Notes: generated by a model from the sequence alone, not told the origin. DNA of 64,000 nucleotides from Planctomycetota bacterium (GCA_021413865.1 JAIOPN010000014.1:124001-188000); one strand, 5' to 3'. Counted from the stretch's first letter, positions 43,176 through 52,933 are shown. Numbers and translations are program-made.

Positions 43176-44675
43176 TTACAGCGCCAAAAACGCCTCGGCG
43201 ATCTTGTGCACGTCGCCCGCGCCCATCGACACCACCAGGTCGCCCGGCCGGGCGATCACCTGCAACTGCTCCACGATCGCATCGAACGGGTAAAGGTGCA
43301 TCGCCTGCTTGCCGCGCTGGCGGATGCGGTCCACCAGGTCGCCCGCAGAGACGGCGTGGCGCTCCTTCTCCGAGTCACGCACGAAATAAATATCCGGCAC
43401 GATCGTGATGTCCGCCTCCGAGAAGCTCTGCGCGAACTGCTCCATGAGGAACCGCGTCCGGCTGTGCTGGTGCGGCTGGAAGACGCAGATCAGGCGGTGC
43501 GGCTTGTAGTGCCTCCGCAGGGCGCGGAGGGTGGTGTCCACCTCGGTCGGGTGGTGGCCGTAGTCATCGACGACGGTGACAAACCCGCGGCCGACCTTGC
43601 GCTTGCCGAGCAACTGCATGCGGCGGTCGAGCCCCTGGAAGCGCGCCAGCGCGGCGGCGATCTCTTCCCACTTCGCGCCCAGGCGATTGGCGAGGATAGC
43701 GGCGGCGGCGGCGTTGTAGGCCATGTGCTCACCGGGCATCGGGCTGACCCACCGGGCGACCAGTTCATCTTTGTGGTACAGCCGGACGACCGGCGCGTTG
43801 GAGAGCGCGTCGGCGATGCCCGGGATGCGGTCCGCGGCGCGTTGGCGACCCAGCTCGACGTGCCAGTCCGCCTGCGACGAGAGGCCGATCGTCTCGATCG
43901 CGCAATTCAGCCCGGCGGTGATCGTCAACCGGTGGGGCATGTCGTGGTTGATGAGTAAAAATCCGCCCTGCGCCGCGTCGGGGAGGCGCTGGGCGAATAC
44001 CCGGAATGATTCGACGACGGCGTCGAGCGTGCCGTAAATCTCCATGTGGTCTTCCTCGACGTTGAGGATCACCGACAGGGTCGGATAGAAGCTGTGGAAC
44101 GAGCGGTCGAACTCGCACGCCTCGGCGACGAGCACCTCGCTGGCGCCGGTGCGCGACCCCCCGCCGATCTGTCGGCACGTCGCCCCGACGATGAACGACG
44201 GGTCCAGCCCGCACTCGATGAGAATGTGGCTAAGCATCGAGGTGGTGGAGGACTTGCCGTGCGTGCCCGAGACGGCGACACCGGTCCGCCCGATCATCAG
44301 CCGGCCGAGCATCTGGGCGTATTTAAGGACCGTGACCCCGCGGCGCTGGGCCTCGAGGACCTCCGGGTGGTCCGCCTTGATGGCGGCGGAGATGACCAGG
44401 ATGTCGCACGCACCCGGGACGCTCCTGGCGGTCTGCTCGGTGGCGACCTCGAAGCCCTCACGCTGGAGGGAGAGGACGGTGGGCGAGGCGGACATGTCGC
44501 TGCCGGTGCAGAGGGCGCCGGACTTGCGGGCGATACGCGCCAGGCCGGACATCCCGCACCCGCCGATGCCGACGAAGTGCAGGTGTTTGCCCGCCAGGTC
44601 GGGCGTGGCGGGTCGGGTTGACGGTGCGGCGGCGTCCATGGTCTTTTGGCGTGGCGGCGTCTGGGCGGCGGTCAT
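43176..44675 (-). CDS. murC: UDP-N-acetylmuramate--L-alanine ligase
   Basis: 499 residues, ATG 44675 with AGGAG 8 bases upstream. Adds L-Ala to UDP-MurNAc in peptidoglycan synthesis. The N-terminal Rossmann-like domain shows LHFVGIGGCGMSGLARIA, the ATP loop is VSGTHGKSSTTSM, followed by VAEACEFDRSF and NVEEDHMEIYG, and the C-terminal domain has FQPHQHSRTRF and SMGAGDVHKI. A 25-residue N-terminal extension is extra. The gene is not in a dcw cluster here, as no other mur or fts gene is in the window. Its presence supports a peptidoglycan-containing organism. Confidence 0.94.
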   Translation of the reverse strand: MTAAQTPPRQKTMDAAAPSTRPATPDLAGKHLHFVGIGGCGMSGLARIARKSGALCTGSDMSASPTVLSLQREGFEVATEQTARSVPGACDILVISAAIKADHPEVLEAQRRGVTVLKYAQMLGRLMIGRTGVAVSGTHGKSSTTSMLSHILIECGLDPSFIVGATCRQIGGGSRTGASEVLVAEACEFDRSFHSFYPTLSVILNVEEDHMEIYGTLDAVVESFRVFAQRLPDAAQGGFLLINHDMPHRLTITAGLNCAIETIGLSSQADWHVELGRQRAADRIPGIADALSNAPVVRLYHKDELVARWVSPMPGEHMAYNAAAAAILANRLGAKWEEIAAALARFQGLDRRMQLLGKRKVGRGFVTVVDDYGHHPTEVDTTLRALRRHYKPHRLICVFQPHQHSRTRFLMEQFAQSFSEADITIVPDIYFVRDSEKERHAVSAGDLVDRIRQRGKQAMHLYPFDAIVEQLQVIARPGDLVVSMGAGDVHKIAEAFLAL

Positions 44676-44764
44676 TCCGATCGCTCCTGATGGTCATCGT
44701 AGGATGCAACCGGTGGAATCGGCCAACCTCGCCGGGGGCCGTGAATTTCCCGGAAAGTCATTCA

Positions 44765-47107
44765 TCACCGCTCGCACGCCACGCGGAAGCCGATGTGCAC
44801 CGAGCGCTGACCCATCTCCAGCCGCGAGCGCACGGAACAGCGGAACGTCTCGGGGTCAAAGTTCCACCCGCAGCCGCGCAGCACCTTCAGGTCCCCCTTG
44901 CCAGCCACCACCGGGTTGCGCATCGCGGGGGTGTCGTACGCCCGCGCGTCGTAGCCATCAAGGCACCACTCCCACGCATTCCCCGCCATGTCCATCACGC
45001 CGAACGGGCTGACGTCGCTCGGCTTCGCGCCGACCGGGGCGTAGGTCTCGTTGGGCGTGCCGGATTGCGTGCCGTCGTAGCTGTCGCCCCAGGGGTAAAC
45101 GCGGTGGGAATATCCCTTGGCCGCTTTTTCCCACTGCGCCTCGGTGGGCAGGGTGTAACGCTTGCCGCTCTTCTTCGTGAGCCAGTCGCAGAACGCCCTC
45201 GCCTCGTCCCAGGAGACCCAGGTCATCGGGTAGTTGTCCGTCTTGCCCCACTCACGCTCGAACCAGTCGGGCGGTTTGGGGGCGTTCGGGTTCGCCGCGA
45301 GGTATTGCTTCCACTGGCCCACGGTGACCTCGGTTTTGGACATGTAGAACCCGTCCACGTCCACCCAGCGCATCGGCCGTTCGTCGCTCCGTCCCTCGCC
45401 CGGCGGGCTGCCCATGGGGAACTCACCGGGTGGGATGTAGAGCAGCTCCATGCCGTCCAGCGCGCCGGTGATCTGGTCGGGCGGGATCGGCGCGGGCGCG
45501 ACGGGCACGCCTTCGGTCACGGTGGGCCGGGTCATGTCGGCGAAGTTGTAGATCGTCTTCCGGCCGTTCCACCAGACCTCGATCAACCGGCTCCCGCCCG
45601 CGCTCTGCAAATAGGGGGACGCGAATCGCATCCCCGAATCGATCCGCAGCCGCCGGTCGTTCTCGAACGCCGCCGTCATGCGCCAGCGCTGGCCGTCGCG
45701 CTCGTTGACCATGCGCATCACCCGGCCCTCGCGCATCGTCCAGGTCAGCACGCCGTCGGCGAACGCCGGCTTGAGCGCATCGAGCGCGGCGCGGAACGCC
45801 ATCTCGTCCGGGCATTCGCCCTTGTCGGCGACCATGAGCAGGTGGCACTGCGGCGCGACTTCGATCTGCCCGACGAAGGCGTTGCCGTCGGAACCGATGG
45901 TGATGTTGCCCTCGGTCTTGGGATTCAGCCCGCCGTGCCACGTGACCGTGCCGAAGGTCGCCATGACGTTGCGGGCCTGGAGGATGTTGCGGCGGTTGCC
46001 GTAATTCCCGGTGACGACGTTGCGCGGGTCGGAGGCGAAGGAGATCGACCAGTAGCACCCCTGGTAGTAGCCGCCGTAGCCCTGCGCGGAAGCCATGGTG
46101 GCGACGGGCGTGATCCAGACCGTGACGGGGACGCGCAACCGCGCCGCGCCGGTGGTGCCGGTTTCAAGCATGACGAATCGGCCGCGTTTCTCCGGGTTCG
46201 CGATCATCTGCGCCGCCACCTCCGGCGGGCGGTATTTGCTCGTGAGCAGGTGGACAAGGAAGGGGTCGCCGCCGGTGTATACCGGGTTCCTCGGGTCGCC
46301 GAACCAGAAGCGCATGGGCTCGAAGTAGGAGTTCTGCGTGTTGTCGGTCTCGCGCCCCGCGCCGCGTACGAAGGGCACGCCACGCCAACGGCCCACGCCG
46401 TGGTTGGCGAACTCGATCAACAAAATGTCCAGGTGCATGCGCGCCGCGTCGGCGATGTTCTTGTCCGGCGCGAAATCGGCCAGCAGCGAGAGGGCCTTGG
46501 CGGTCACCAACCCGTACTGCGGCGAGCACATCTCACTCCACCCCATCGCCGCGCGGTCGCCCAGGAAGCGTTCGAGCAGCGTGCGGTGAGCGATGCGATC
46601 GCGCGTGAGCGCGTGGTCGATCAGGTAGGCGGCGGTGAGGATGTTGAGTGAGTGGTTTTCCGTGTACTCAGCGGGCCACTCGTAAGACTGCTCCGCGTCG
46701 CGATTGCGGTCGGTGTTGGGGGCGTGCCAGTCGCGCAAAAAAGTTTCGAGGTGCTTGCGCGCGGCGGGCGCGAGCCGCTTGTCGTCGTGGAATTGGAGGT
46801 AGGTCCGCAGAAGGTCCGTCACCTGCACGTCGGTGTCGGCGATAAGCCCGCGCGAGAGCGAGACGGGTTCAACGCTCGTAAAATACCGATTGGCCTCGTC
46901 GAGCCGGACATTACGCGTCATACAGGCGTGTGCAACGCACCACCGCTCGGTGTCCACCCAGGAGAGCGGATTGTGCCCCTGCGGCAGGTCGCGGGCGGCG
47001 AAGCCTTTCAGGTACGCTTCCCGCCGCGCGTCCATATCGTCGGCCGCGCGGGCGGCGGCGGTGAAACCGAAAACAGACATCAGCACGGCAACGAGAAATC
47101 GGTACAC
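44765..47107 (-). CDS. Secreted FGE-sulfatase domain protein with large N-terminal region
   Basis: 780 residues, GTG 47107 with AGGAG 7 bases upstream. A signal peptide (FLVAVLMSVFGFTAAARA) is followed by about 520 residues of unassigned, Trp/Tyr-rich, partly helical sequence (YTENHSLNILTAAYLIDHAL). It resembles a glycan lyase-like toroid, but this is not certain. Residues about 545-780 form an FGE-sulfatase/C-type-lectin-like domain (GMELLYIPPGEFPMGSPPGE, VTVGQWKQYL, LPTEAQWEKAAKG, MAGNAWEWCLDGY, IGFRVACER). Of the paired Cys of true formylglycine-generating enzyme, only the second seems to remain (ETFRCSVRSR), so sulfatase activation is doubtful. It is probably periplasmic. Confidence 0.75.
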   Translation of the reverse strand: MYRFLVAVLMSVFGFTAAARAADDMDARREAYLKGFAARDLPQGHNPLSWVDTERWCVAHACMTRNVRLDEANRYFTSVEPVSLSRGLIADTDVQVTDLLRTYLQFHDDKRLAPAARKHLETFLRDWHAPNTDRNRDAEQSYEWPAEYTENHSLNILTAAYLIDHALTRDRIAHRTLLERFLGDRAAMGWSEMCSPQYGLVTAKALSLLADFAPDKNIADAARMHLDILLIEFANHGVGRWRGVPFVRGAGRETDNTQNSYFEPMRFWFGDPRNPVYTGGDPFLVHLLTSKYRPPEVAAQMIANPEKRGRFVMLETGTTGAARLRVPVTVWITPVATMASAQGYGGYYQGCYWSISFASDPRNVVTGNYGNRRNILQARNVMATFGTVTWHGGLNPKTEGNITIGSDGNAFVGQIEVAPQCHLLMVADKGECPDEMAFRAALDALKPAFADGVLTWTMREGRVMRMVNERDGQRWRMTAAFENDRRLRIDSGMRFASPYLQSAGGSRLIEVWWNGRKTIYNFADMTRPTVTEGVPVAPAPIPPDQITGALDGMELLYIPPGEFPMGSPPGEGRSDERPMRWVDVDGFYMSKTEVTVGQWKQYLAANPNAPKPPDWFEREWGKTDNYPMTWVSWDEARAFCDWLTKKSGKRYTLPTEAQWEKAAKGYSHRVYPWGDSYDGTQSGTPNETYAPVGAKPSDVSPFGVMDMAGNAWEWCLDGYDARAYDTPAMRNPVVAGKGDLKVLRGCGWNFDPETFRCSVRSRLEMGQRSVHIGFRVACER

Positions 47108-47223
47108 GCGGGGACTCCTGCGGGGATAGTGATGGTAAGCGAGCCGGGCCGTCCCGGCCCCGCTATCCAAATCACAATCCGCTACCATATCCCCTCCATC
47201 TATCCATATATAAGGGCAAACCC

Positions 47224-49113
47224 ATGCACATCCTCACCGGCCTGTTCGACCACGGCGTGCTCCAGCGCACCAATCGCAACGTCAGCGATGCCCCCGTCAC
47301 CGGCGAGACCGACGCCAGCGGCGCGGTCGTCGCCCGGGTCAAGCGCGGCTCCGCCACGGTCAAGGGGTTCAACAACAAACGCGTCGGCGATGCCTCCCGC
47401 GGAAAGTTCGAGGCGCGCCTCGCCGGCCTGCCCACCGGCGGGCCCTACCTCGTCGAGCTCGCCATCCTCGGCGCGGACGGCAAGGCCGCAGACAAGATCG
47501 CCGTCAAGGATGTGCTCGTGGGCGACGTCTGGATCGCCGGCGGGCAATCCAACATGCAGGGCTGCGGGCTTTATAAGAACCGCGCCAAGAAGCACCCGCT
47601 CGTGCGCGCGTTCTATATGGACGACCACTGGGCCGTCGCCGAGGACCCGATCCACAACCTGGAGATCGCGGTGGACCCCGTGCACAACGGCGGCAACCGC
47701 GTGGACCGGCCTGTGATCGGCACGGCCGGCGTGGGCCCGGCGGTCATGTTCGCGAAAGACATGCACCGCCGCACCGGCGTGCCCCAGGGCATACTCGCCT
47801 GCGCCCACGGCGGGACCAGCATGTCGCAATGGGACCCCAAGCTCCTCAACCAGGGCGGTGGCTCGCTCTACGGCGCCTCCATCCGCCGGCTGCGCAAAAA
47901 CGGCGGCAAGACCGCGGGCATCATCTGGTACCAGGGCGAGAGCGACTGCTCCGCCGCCGCCGCGCCGCTCTACACCGAGCGCATGATCGAGCTGGTGAAC
48001 TGCTACCGCCGTGACGCTGGCGATAAGACGCTGCCCTTCGTCGCCGTGCAGCTCGGCCGCGTCGCGGGGTGGGAGGACGGGAGCTGGAACGCCGTGCAGG
48101 AGGCGCAGCGCCGTCTGGCCGAGATCGTCACCAACTTCTCCATCACGCCGGCGATCGACCTGCGGCTGGACGACACCATCCACATCAGCGGCGAGGACCA
48201 GCAGCGCCTGGGCCTGCGGCTCGCCTATGCGATGGATGCGCTCGTCCGCGGCAAGAAGGGCGGCATCCCCCCCATCACCTTCCGCAAGTTCCGCCTCGAG
48301 ACCCACCCGCGCATGGCCACGCTCAGCATCGTCGTCGAGTTCGACAACGTCGTCGGCAAGCTCCGCACCGCCCCGGGCATCCGGCCCGCCGGCTTCGTCA
48401 TCTGCGACCCCAACCCCGTCAAGGTCATCTGGGACATCGAGCTCAAGGGCGACGAGGTCCACCTCCACACCAACTTCGCCCGCGCCGCGCTGAGCAACAA
48501 GTCCCTCCACTACGGCCACGGCACCGACCCGGTCTGCAACATCACCGACGCGGCCGACCGCCTCATCCCCGTCATGGGCCCCGTCACCATCGGCGAGCAG
48601 CGCGCCATCACCCCGCCGATGACCACGCTCGACGTCGCCTTCCCCATCGACATGGACGCCGAGTCCGGCTGCGACCGCGTGCTCAACGGGTTGAAGCTGC
48701 CCCCGAACCTCGACACCCTGCCGTGGAAAAATCGCACCTTCCCCGGCCCCATGATCGACCTGCACACCGAGTACGACGGCCTCAAGCCCCGTGATTTCAT
48801 CACCTACTTCCGCTGCCGATTCGAGGCCCCCGAAGAAATGAAGCTCAGCGTCGTGCTCGGCTACGACGGCCCGGTCAAGCTCTGGGTGGACGGCAAGGAG
48901 CTCTGGCACGACCCGCACGGCACCAACCCCGCGTGGGAAGACCGCGCCAAGGCCCCGTGCAACGTCAAGGCGGGCACGCACGAGATCGTCGTCGCCCTGG
49001 CGTCCAACGAGGCCAAGGCGTGGGGCATCTTCCTCCGCCTGGAACGCACGGACATCTCCAAGGCGCTGATCAAAAAGGGCCCGTCGGCGTATGTGATGCC
49101 AAGGGCGGTGTGA
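47224..49113 (+). CDS. Sialate O-acetylesterase-like SGNH hydrolase
   Basis: 629 residues. A carbohydrate esterase (SASA-type). The N-terminal sandwich leads to the SGNH core with WIAGGQSNMQG (nucleophile Ser in GQSNM), ILACAHGGTSMSQW, IWYQGESDCSAA and DTIHISGEDQQRLG (catalytic His). The C-terminal 110 residues form a jelly-roll (CRFEAPEEMKLSVVLGYDGP ... GTHEIVVALASNE) of carbohydrate-binding type. No signal peptide is apparent at this start, and the N terminus begins with a substrate-fold-like HILTGLFDHGVLQR. Deacetylation of glycans is the probable role. Confidence 0.85.
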   Translation: MHILTGLFDHGVLQRTNRNVSDAPVTGETDASGAVVARVKRGSATVKGFNNKRVGDASRGKFEARLAGLPTGGPYLVELAILGADGKAADKIAVKDVLVGDVWIAGGQSNMQGCGLYKNRAKKHPLVRAFYMDDHWAVAEDPIHNLEIAVDPVHNGGNRVDRPVIGTAGVGPAVMFAKDMHRRTGVPQGILACAHGGTSMSQWDPKLLNQGGGSLYGASIRRLRKNGGKTAGIIWYQGESDCSAAAAPLYTERMIELVNCYRRDAGDKTLPFVAVQLGRVAGWEDGSWNAVQEAQRRLAEIVTNFSITPAIDLRLDDTIHISGEDQQRLGLRLAYAMDALVRGKKGGIPPITFRKFRLETHPRMATLSIVVEFDNVVGKLRTAPGIRPAGFVICDPNPVKVIWDIELKGDEVHLHTNFARAALSNKSLHYGHGTDPVCNITDAADRLIPVMGPVTIGEQRAITPPMTTLDVAFPIDMDAESGCDRVLNGLKLPPNLDTLPWKNRTFPGPMIDLHTEYDGLKPRDFITYFRCRFEAPEEMKLSVVLGYDGPVKLWVDGKELWHDPHGTNPAWEDRAKAPCNVKAGTHEIVVALASNEAKAWGIFLRLERTDISKALIKKGPSAYVMPRAV

Positions 49114-49187
49114 GAGAAAAACGTAGGGTGGTGCTGAGTCCGTGAAGCCCACCGCTCTTCAGCGCATGCATACACAGTGAACTGCAC

Positions 49188-49499
49188 ATGACGCCCCAAG
49201 AGCACGCATGTGAGATCGCTCAACAATTGCTCGATGGCGATATCTCGCTTATCGACGCATGCCGAAACATCCAACGTCCTCTTGATGAACTTGGTCTGCG
49301 CGCAGACCGGGATTTCAAGGCTTTCATTCTGATCGACTCGGAAGCAGACGTCTATCCACACGGCACAGAACGTCAATATTGGAACAAAGACGTGCTCGCA
49401 GAGCGCGATCGGGAACTCCTCGATTTTGAACGCGACTACCGGCCGGCCGCGAAAGAAGCATGCCGCGCGGTTTTGCTACGCTTTGCGAAAAACACGTAA
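49188..49499 (+). CDS. Small conserved hypothetical protein
   Basis: 103 residues. A charged, mostly helical protein with an acidic-aromatic core, IDSEADVYPHGTERQYW, and a helical tail (LAERDRELLDFERDYRP). Similar small proteins with a pattern of SE.D..P.G..R..W occur in many bacteria, without known function as far as I know. The GC content is clearly lower than in the neighbours. The gene is flanked on both sides by GTAGGGTG-type repeats, which suggests it arrived by transfer. Confidence 0.55.
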   Translation: MTPQEHACEIAQQLLDGDISLIDACRNIQRPLDELGLRADRDFKAFILIDSEADVYPHGTERQYWNKDVLAERDRELLDFERDYRPAAKEACRAVLLRFAKNT

Positions 49500-49606
49500 C
49501 GCGCAAGGTGCATGGAGCGCACCGGTACCACTCGACGTCTGTTCGCTCGCGGGACCGTGAATGGCCGACTGCCGTGTGGCGTGAATTGTTTCAATCAACA
49601 GCGACG

Positions 49607-49649
49607 GGAATGGTGCGTTGCGCTCCGCTCCACGCACCCTACGCCTCAA
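49607..49649. repeat. GTAGGGTG-type dispersed repeat
   Basis: GGTGCGTTGCGCTCCGCTCC followed by ACGCACCCTACGCC forms an imperfect palindrome. A related unit (GTAGGGTGGTGCTGAG ... GAAGCCCACC) is at 49125-49158 on the other side of the small hypothetical gene. Confidence 0.5.
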
Positions 49650-50263
49650 TCCCCGAACCCCTTGAAGTGCGCGCTCTGGATCGGCGCGATCGCCCTCAAA
49701 ATCTCCGACAGCACCACCGCGGGTGAGCCCTCGGAGTTGACCTCCAGCACCTTGTCCTTCGTGTAGTGCTCCAGCACGGGGAAGGTCTCCTTCTCGTACA
49801 CCGCCCAGCGGCGGCGGATCACCTTTTCGTCCGCGTCGTCGAAGCGGTTCTCCTTCAGGGCCCGGCGGCGGAGGCGCTCGATCATCGCGCTCTGGTCCTT
49901 GCAGACCAGGTGGACGATCTTGAGCACGTCGATGTGCGTGTCCATCATCTTCGCCTGCGCGGTGGTGCGCGGGATGCCGTCGAGGATGAGCAGGTCCTTG
50001 GTCCGCTTGTAGTCGCCGATCACGGTGCGGGCGGAGATGTTCTGGGCCCACATCTTGACGGTCACCTCGTCGGGGACGAGCTCGCCGCGCGAGGAGTATT
50101 CGTAGAACACCTTGCCCAGCTCGCTGTGGATGTCGATGGAGCGGAAGACGTCGCCGCAGGAGAAGTGGAAGAAGCCCGGGATGGTGCCCAGGATTTTCCC
50201 CTGCGTGCCCTTGCCGGCGCCGGGGGCGCCAAAGAGCAGGACGGTTTTATAGCGGTTATCCAT
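49646..50263 (-). CDS. adk: Adenylate kinase
   Basis: 205 residues, ATG 50263 with GGAG 7 bases upstream. Equilibrates ATP, AMP and ADP in the cytoplasm. The P-loop is LLFGAPGAGKGTQGK, followed by FHFSCGDVFRS (AMP-binding region), LILDGIPRTTAQAK (DGFPRT variant with Ile) and a short LID (RRRALKENRFDDADEKVIRR). It is the short type without the zinc-binding LID. It lies 104 bases downstream of nuoA on the same strand. Confidence 0.9.
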   Translation of the reverse strand: MDNRYKTVLLFGAPGAGKGTQGKILGTIPGFFHFSCGDVFRSIDIHSELGKVFYEYSSRGELVPDEVTVKMWAQNISARTVIGDYKRTKDLLILDGIPRTTAQAKMMDTHIDVLKIVHLVCKDQSAMIERLRRRALKENRFDDADEKVIRRRWAVYEKETFPVLEHYTKDKVLEVNSEGSPAVVLSEILRAIAPIQSAHFKGFGD

Positions 50264-50367
50264 GTTGAGGCTCCGATCGACGGCGGACCCGTGCGGCGAG
50301 GCGTCGGGCGCGTGACTGATGAACGGCGCGGAAAAAAGAAGACGGAAAGACGGGTAAAACGAACGGC

Positions 50368-50835
50368 TCAGTGGCCGGCGCGGACGATGGAGGCTTCCTC
50401 TTCCAGCGCGCCCGGGTCGCGGCGCGCCAGCGAGGCCATGTCGATCCCCGCCGTGCCCTTGACCGAGGTGTTGATCGAGCTGCGCACCCAGTCGAGGCTG
50501 CCGGTGTACCACTCGTAGGCGTAGCCGATCACCAGGATGCCGATGAACGGCGCGCCCAGGACCACGGCCGGCAGCGGGAAATCACGGAACACCACCGCCC
50601 AGGGGTAGATCAGCGCCACTTCGACGTCAAACACGAGGTAAAACAGCGCGACGATGTAGAACCGCAGGTCGAACTGCACCCAGCTCGAGCCGATGGTCGG
50701 CTCGCCGCACTCGTAGATGGCACTCTTCTCGGAGTTGGGGATGCTTGGCCGGACCAGCTTGCCCACCAGGAGGTTGAGCAGCACGAAGCCCATGCCGAAG
50801 CCGACGAAGATGGCGATCGAAACAAGCGAATCCAC
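50368..50835 (-). CDS. nuoA: NADH-quinone oxidoreductase subunit A
   Basis: 155 residues, GTG 50835 with AGGAG 7 bases upstream. A membrane subunit of respiratory complex I with three helices (about 5-25, 60-82, 87-108). The diagnostic YECGEPTIGSSWVQFDLRFY stretch (loop 1 with conserved Cys) and FYLVFDVEVALIYPWA are present. The C-terminal tail of about 40 residues is longer and more polar than usual. No nuoB or nuoC follows. The next gene is adk, so the nuo operon seems split in this genome. Confidence 0.92.
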   Translation of the reverse strand: MDSLVSIAIFVGFGMGFVLLNLLVGKLVRPSIPNSEKSAIYECGEPTIGSSWVQFDLRFYIVALFYLVFDVEVALIYPWAVVFRDFPLPAVVLGAPFIGILVIGYAYEWYTGSLDWVRSSINTSVKGTAGIDMASLARRDPGALEEEASIVRAGH

Positions 50836-50988
50836 GCGAAAGCTCCTAAAGCCTCAAGGGGACCGATCATACCCCGCAACCGGGGCGGTCTCAAGAAGTG
50901 GTGCGTAGTTCATGGTGCGTCGTGCGCGGGGGAAGACCTCCCCTCGGCACCACACACCACGCACCATGCACCACGCACTTTCAGCACC

Positions 50989-52779
50989 TCACCGCTTGTC
51001 CGCGTCGTTCTCCGGGTCCTCGAAGCGGATACCGTTGCGTTCCAGCAGCGTGCCCATGACCTGGTAGAACCGCGCGATCGCCGAGTTGTATTCCGTGAGC
51101 GCCGAGACCTCGGCCGTCTCCGTGTCCGCCAGGCGTTGCTGCGTCGAGAGCTTGAGGTCCAGAAGGAACTCGGGGGTGAGCGCCACGTTGCCGACGCGCT
51201 CCTGCTCTTCGAGGGCGCGGAGGTTGTCGGTGGCCGCCAGCCGCGCGGCCCGCGCCGAGTCGATGATCTCCCACGCCGAGATCACCTGCCGCAGCGAGTC
51301 CTTCACGTCCAGCACCGCGTCCTGGGCGAGCTGCCGGTAGCGGATGACGGTGTACTGCCGCTCGATCTGCCGCTGGCGGAAGAGCGCCTCGGCCGCGCGG
51401 TTGCCGATGGGAACCTCGAACTTCGCCCCCACGATGTAGTCGATGTAGTCCGCATCGCTGACATTGCCGATCGCCGCGCCGGTCTTGTCCGCCACGCCGT
51501 TGTAGCGCATCGTCGCGCCCAGGTCGAGCTGGGGCAGCCGCTGGTTGTCCGCCACGCGCTGGCGGATCGAGGCGTCCTCGATCTCCGACAGCGCCCGGCG
51601 CAGCTCCGGCCGGTGTCGCAGCGCGGTCGTCACCGCGTCGATCAGGCTGTAGGTCAGCGGCGCCTCCGCCGGGTTGTCCAGCGGGAGGATCATCGTCTCC
51701 CCCGCCAGCGGCAGCTCCGGGTCGTTGATCAGCCGCTTGAGCGCGTCGGTCGCCCGGCGGACCTCCTGGCGGTCGCGGATCACCTCCGAGCGGCGGATCT
51801 CCACGAAGCTGTTGGCCTCGGTCATCCGCACCGGGCTGGCGTCGAAGGGCAGACGCTGGCGGATCACCTCGCGGTCCGCGATCGTCCGCTCCAAGAGACG
51901 CTGCTGGATCAGAAGCCGACGCTGCGTGAACACCAGCGCCCAGTAGGCGCGCTCCGTATTAAGGATCGTGTCCTGGATCGTTTTGTGCAGGTCGTACACC
52001 GACTGCCGCCGCGCGTTCTTCGACAGCTCGATCTGCGCCCGGCTCACGTCGCTGCCGAAGTTCCGCAGCAGCGGCTGCGTGATGCCCAGCAGCACCGAGG
52101 CGTCGTAATAGGTGAATGAGGGCACGGTGGACGTGCCGAAGTTCGACGGGTCCGCCCAGTTGCGGCCGCTCGCGGCCTCGGCCTTGATCTCGCCGCCGCT
52201 GCTCAGCAGCTTGCGTATCCCCGTCGTGTAGTTCAGCGTCTCGCTCTGCTGCGGGCCGAACACCGAGAGCTGCGACGGCGGCCGGGGCGTGTCCAGCTTC
52301 TGCCAATCCATGGTCGCGTAGAACACGGCGTCGAAGACCGCCTCGGCCTGCGTCACCTGCGTCTCGGTCACCGCCGGCGCCAGCCGGCCGCCGTTGATCT
52401 CCAGGTTGTGCCTCACCGTCAGCTCGATCGCGTGACGCAGCGTCATCGAGACCGAGGGGGTGTCGTCCCGGCCCATCAGGTCTTTTTCGAGCTCGAGCTT
52501 CTTCCCCTCGTAGGCCGCCGGCCCGCCCATCTTGTTGAGCTGCTCCATCCGGTCGGGCTGTTTGCGCAGGTCCGCCTCCACCGCGCTGGGCTGCCGCTTG
52601 ATCTCGACCACCGGCGAGGCCGCCAGCGCCTTGATGAACGCCCGGTGCGAGTTGATCAGCTCGTCGCGCAGCTCCCGCTCGGTGGACCGCTCCAGCGGGC
52701 TGGCGCACCCCGCCGGCCAGAGGGCGAGCGCCGCCAACGCAAGCGTGGTGGTGATGGAACCGAGGAGCCGTCGCGTCAT
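50989..52779 (-). CDS. TolC family outer membrane lipoprotein
   Basis: 596 residues, ATG 52779. Probable outer-membrane channel component of an efflux or type I export system. A lipobox, WPAGC with Cys25, follows a hydrophobic signal. The mature protein has the long helical hairpins of TolC/OEP proteins in two repeats (SVSMTLRHAIELTVRHNLEI; TYSLIDAVTTALRHRPELRR) and strands such as YYDASVLLGITQPLL. Periplasmic adaptor and inner-membrane pump genes are not adjacent. An insertion of about 60 charged residues near the N terminus is unusual. The presence of such a protein fits a diderm envelope. Confidence 0.85.
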   Translation of the reverse strand: MTRRLLGSITTTLALAALALWPAGCASPLERSTERELRDELINSHRAFIKALAASPVVEIKRQPSAVEADLRKQPDRMEQLNKMGGPAAYEGKKLELEKDLMGRDDTPSVSMTLRHAIELTVRHNLEINGGRLAPAVTETQVTQAEAVFDAVFYATMDWQKLDTPRPPSQLSVFGPQQSETLNYTTGIRKLLSSGGEIKAEAASGRNWADPSNFGTSTVPSFTYYDASVLLGITQPLLRNFGSDVSRAQIELSKNARRQSVYDLHKTIQDTILNTERAYWALVFTQRRLLIQQRLLERTIADREVIRQRLPFDASPVRMTEANSFVEIRRSEVIRDRQEVRRATDALKRLINDPELPLAGETMILPLDNPAEAPLTYSLIDAVTTALRHRPELRRALSEIEDASIRQRVADNQRLPQLDLGATMRYNGVADKTGAAIGNVSDADYIDYIVGAKFEVPIGNRAAEALFRQRQIERQYTVIRYRQLAQDAVLDVKDSLRQVISAWEIIDSARAARLAATDNLRALEEQERVGNVALTPEFLLDLKLSTQQRLADTETAEVSALTEYNSAIARFYQVMGTLLERNGIRFEDPENDADKR

Positions 52780-52933
52780 GCGGGGGACTATATCACAGCG
52801 GGGTGGGGGAGAGAATGGATTACGGCTCGTCGCAGCCGCTTTCGAGCGATGAACCGCCGTGTGGGGCCATGCGTAATTCAAATGTGCGGGCGGACGCACT
52901 CCCCGCCATTGGTTGACACTTCTGAGTACTGCA

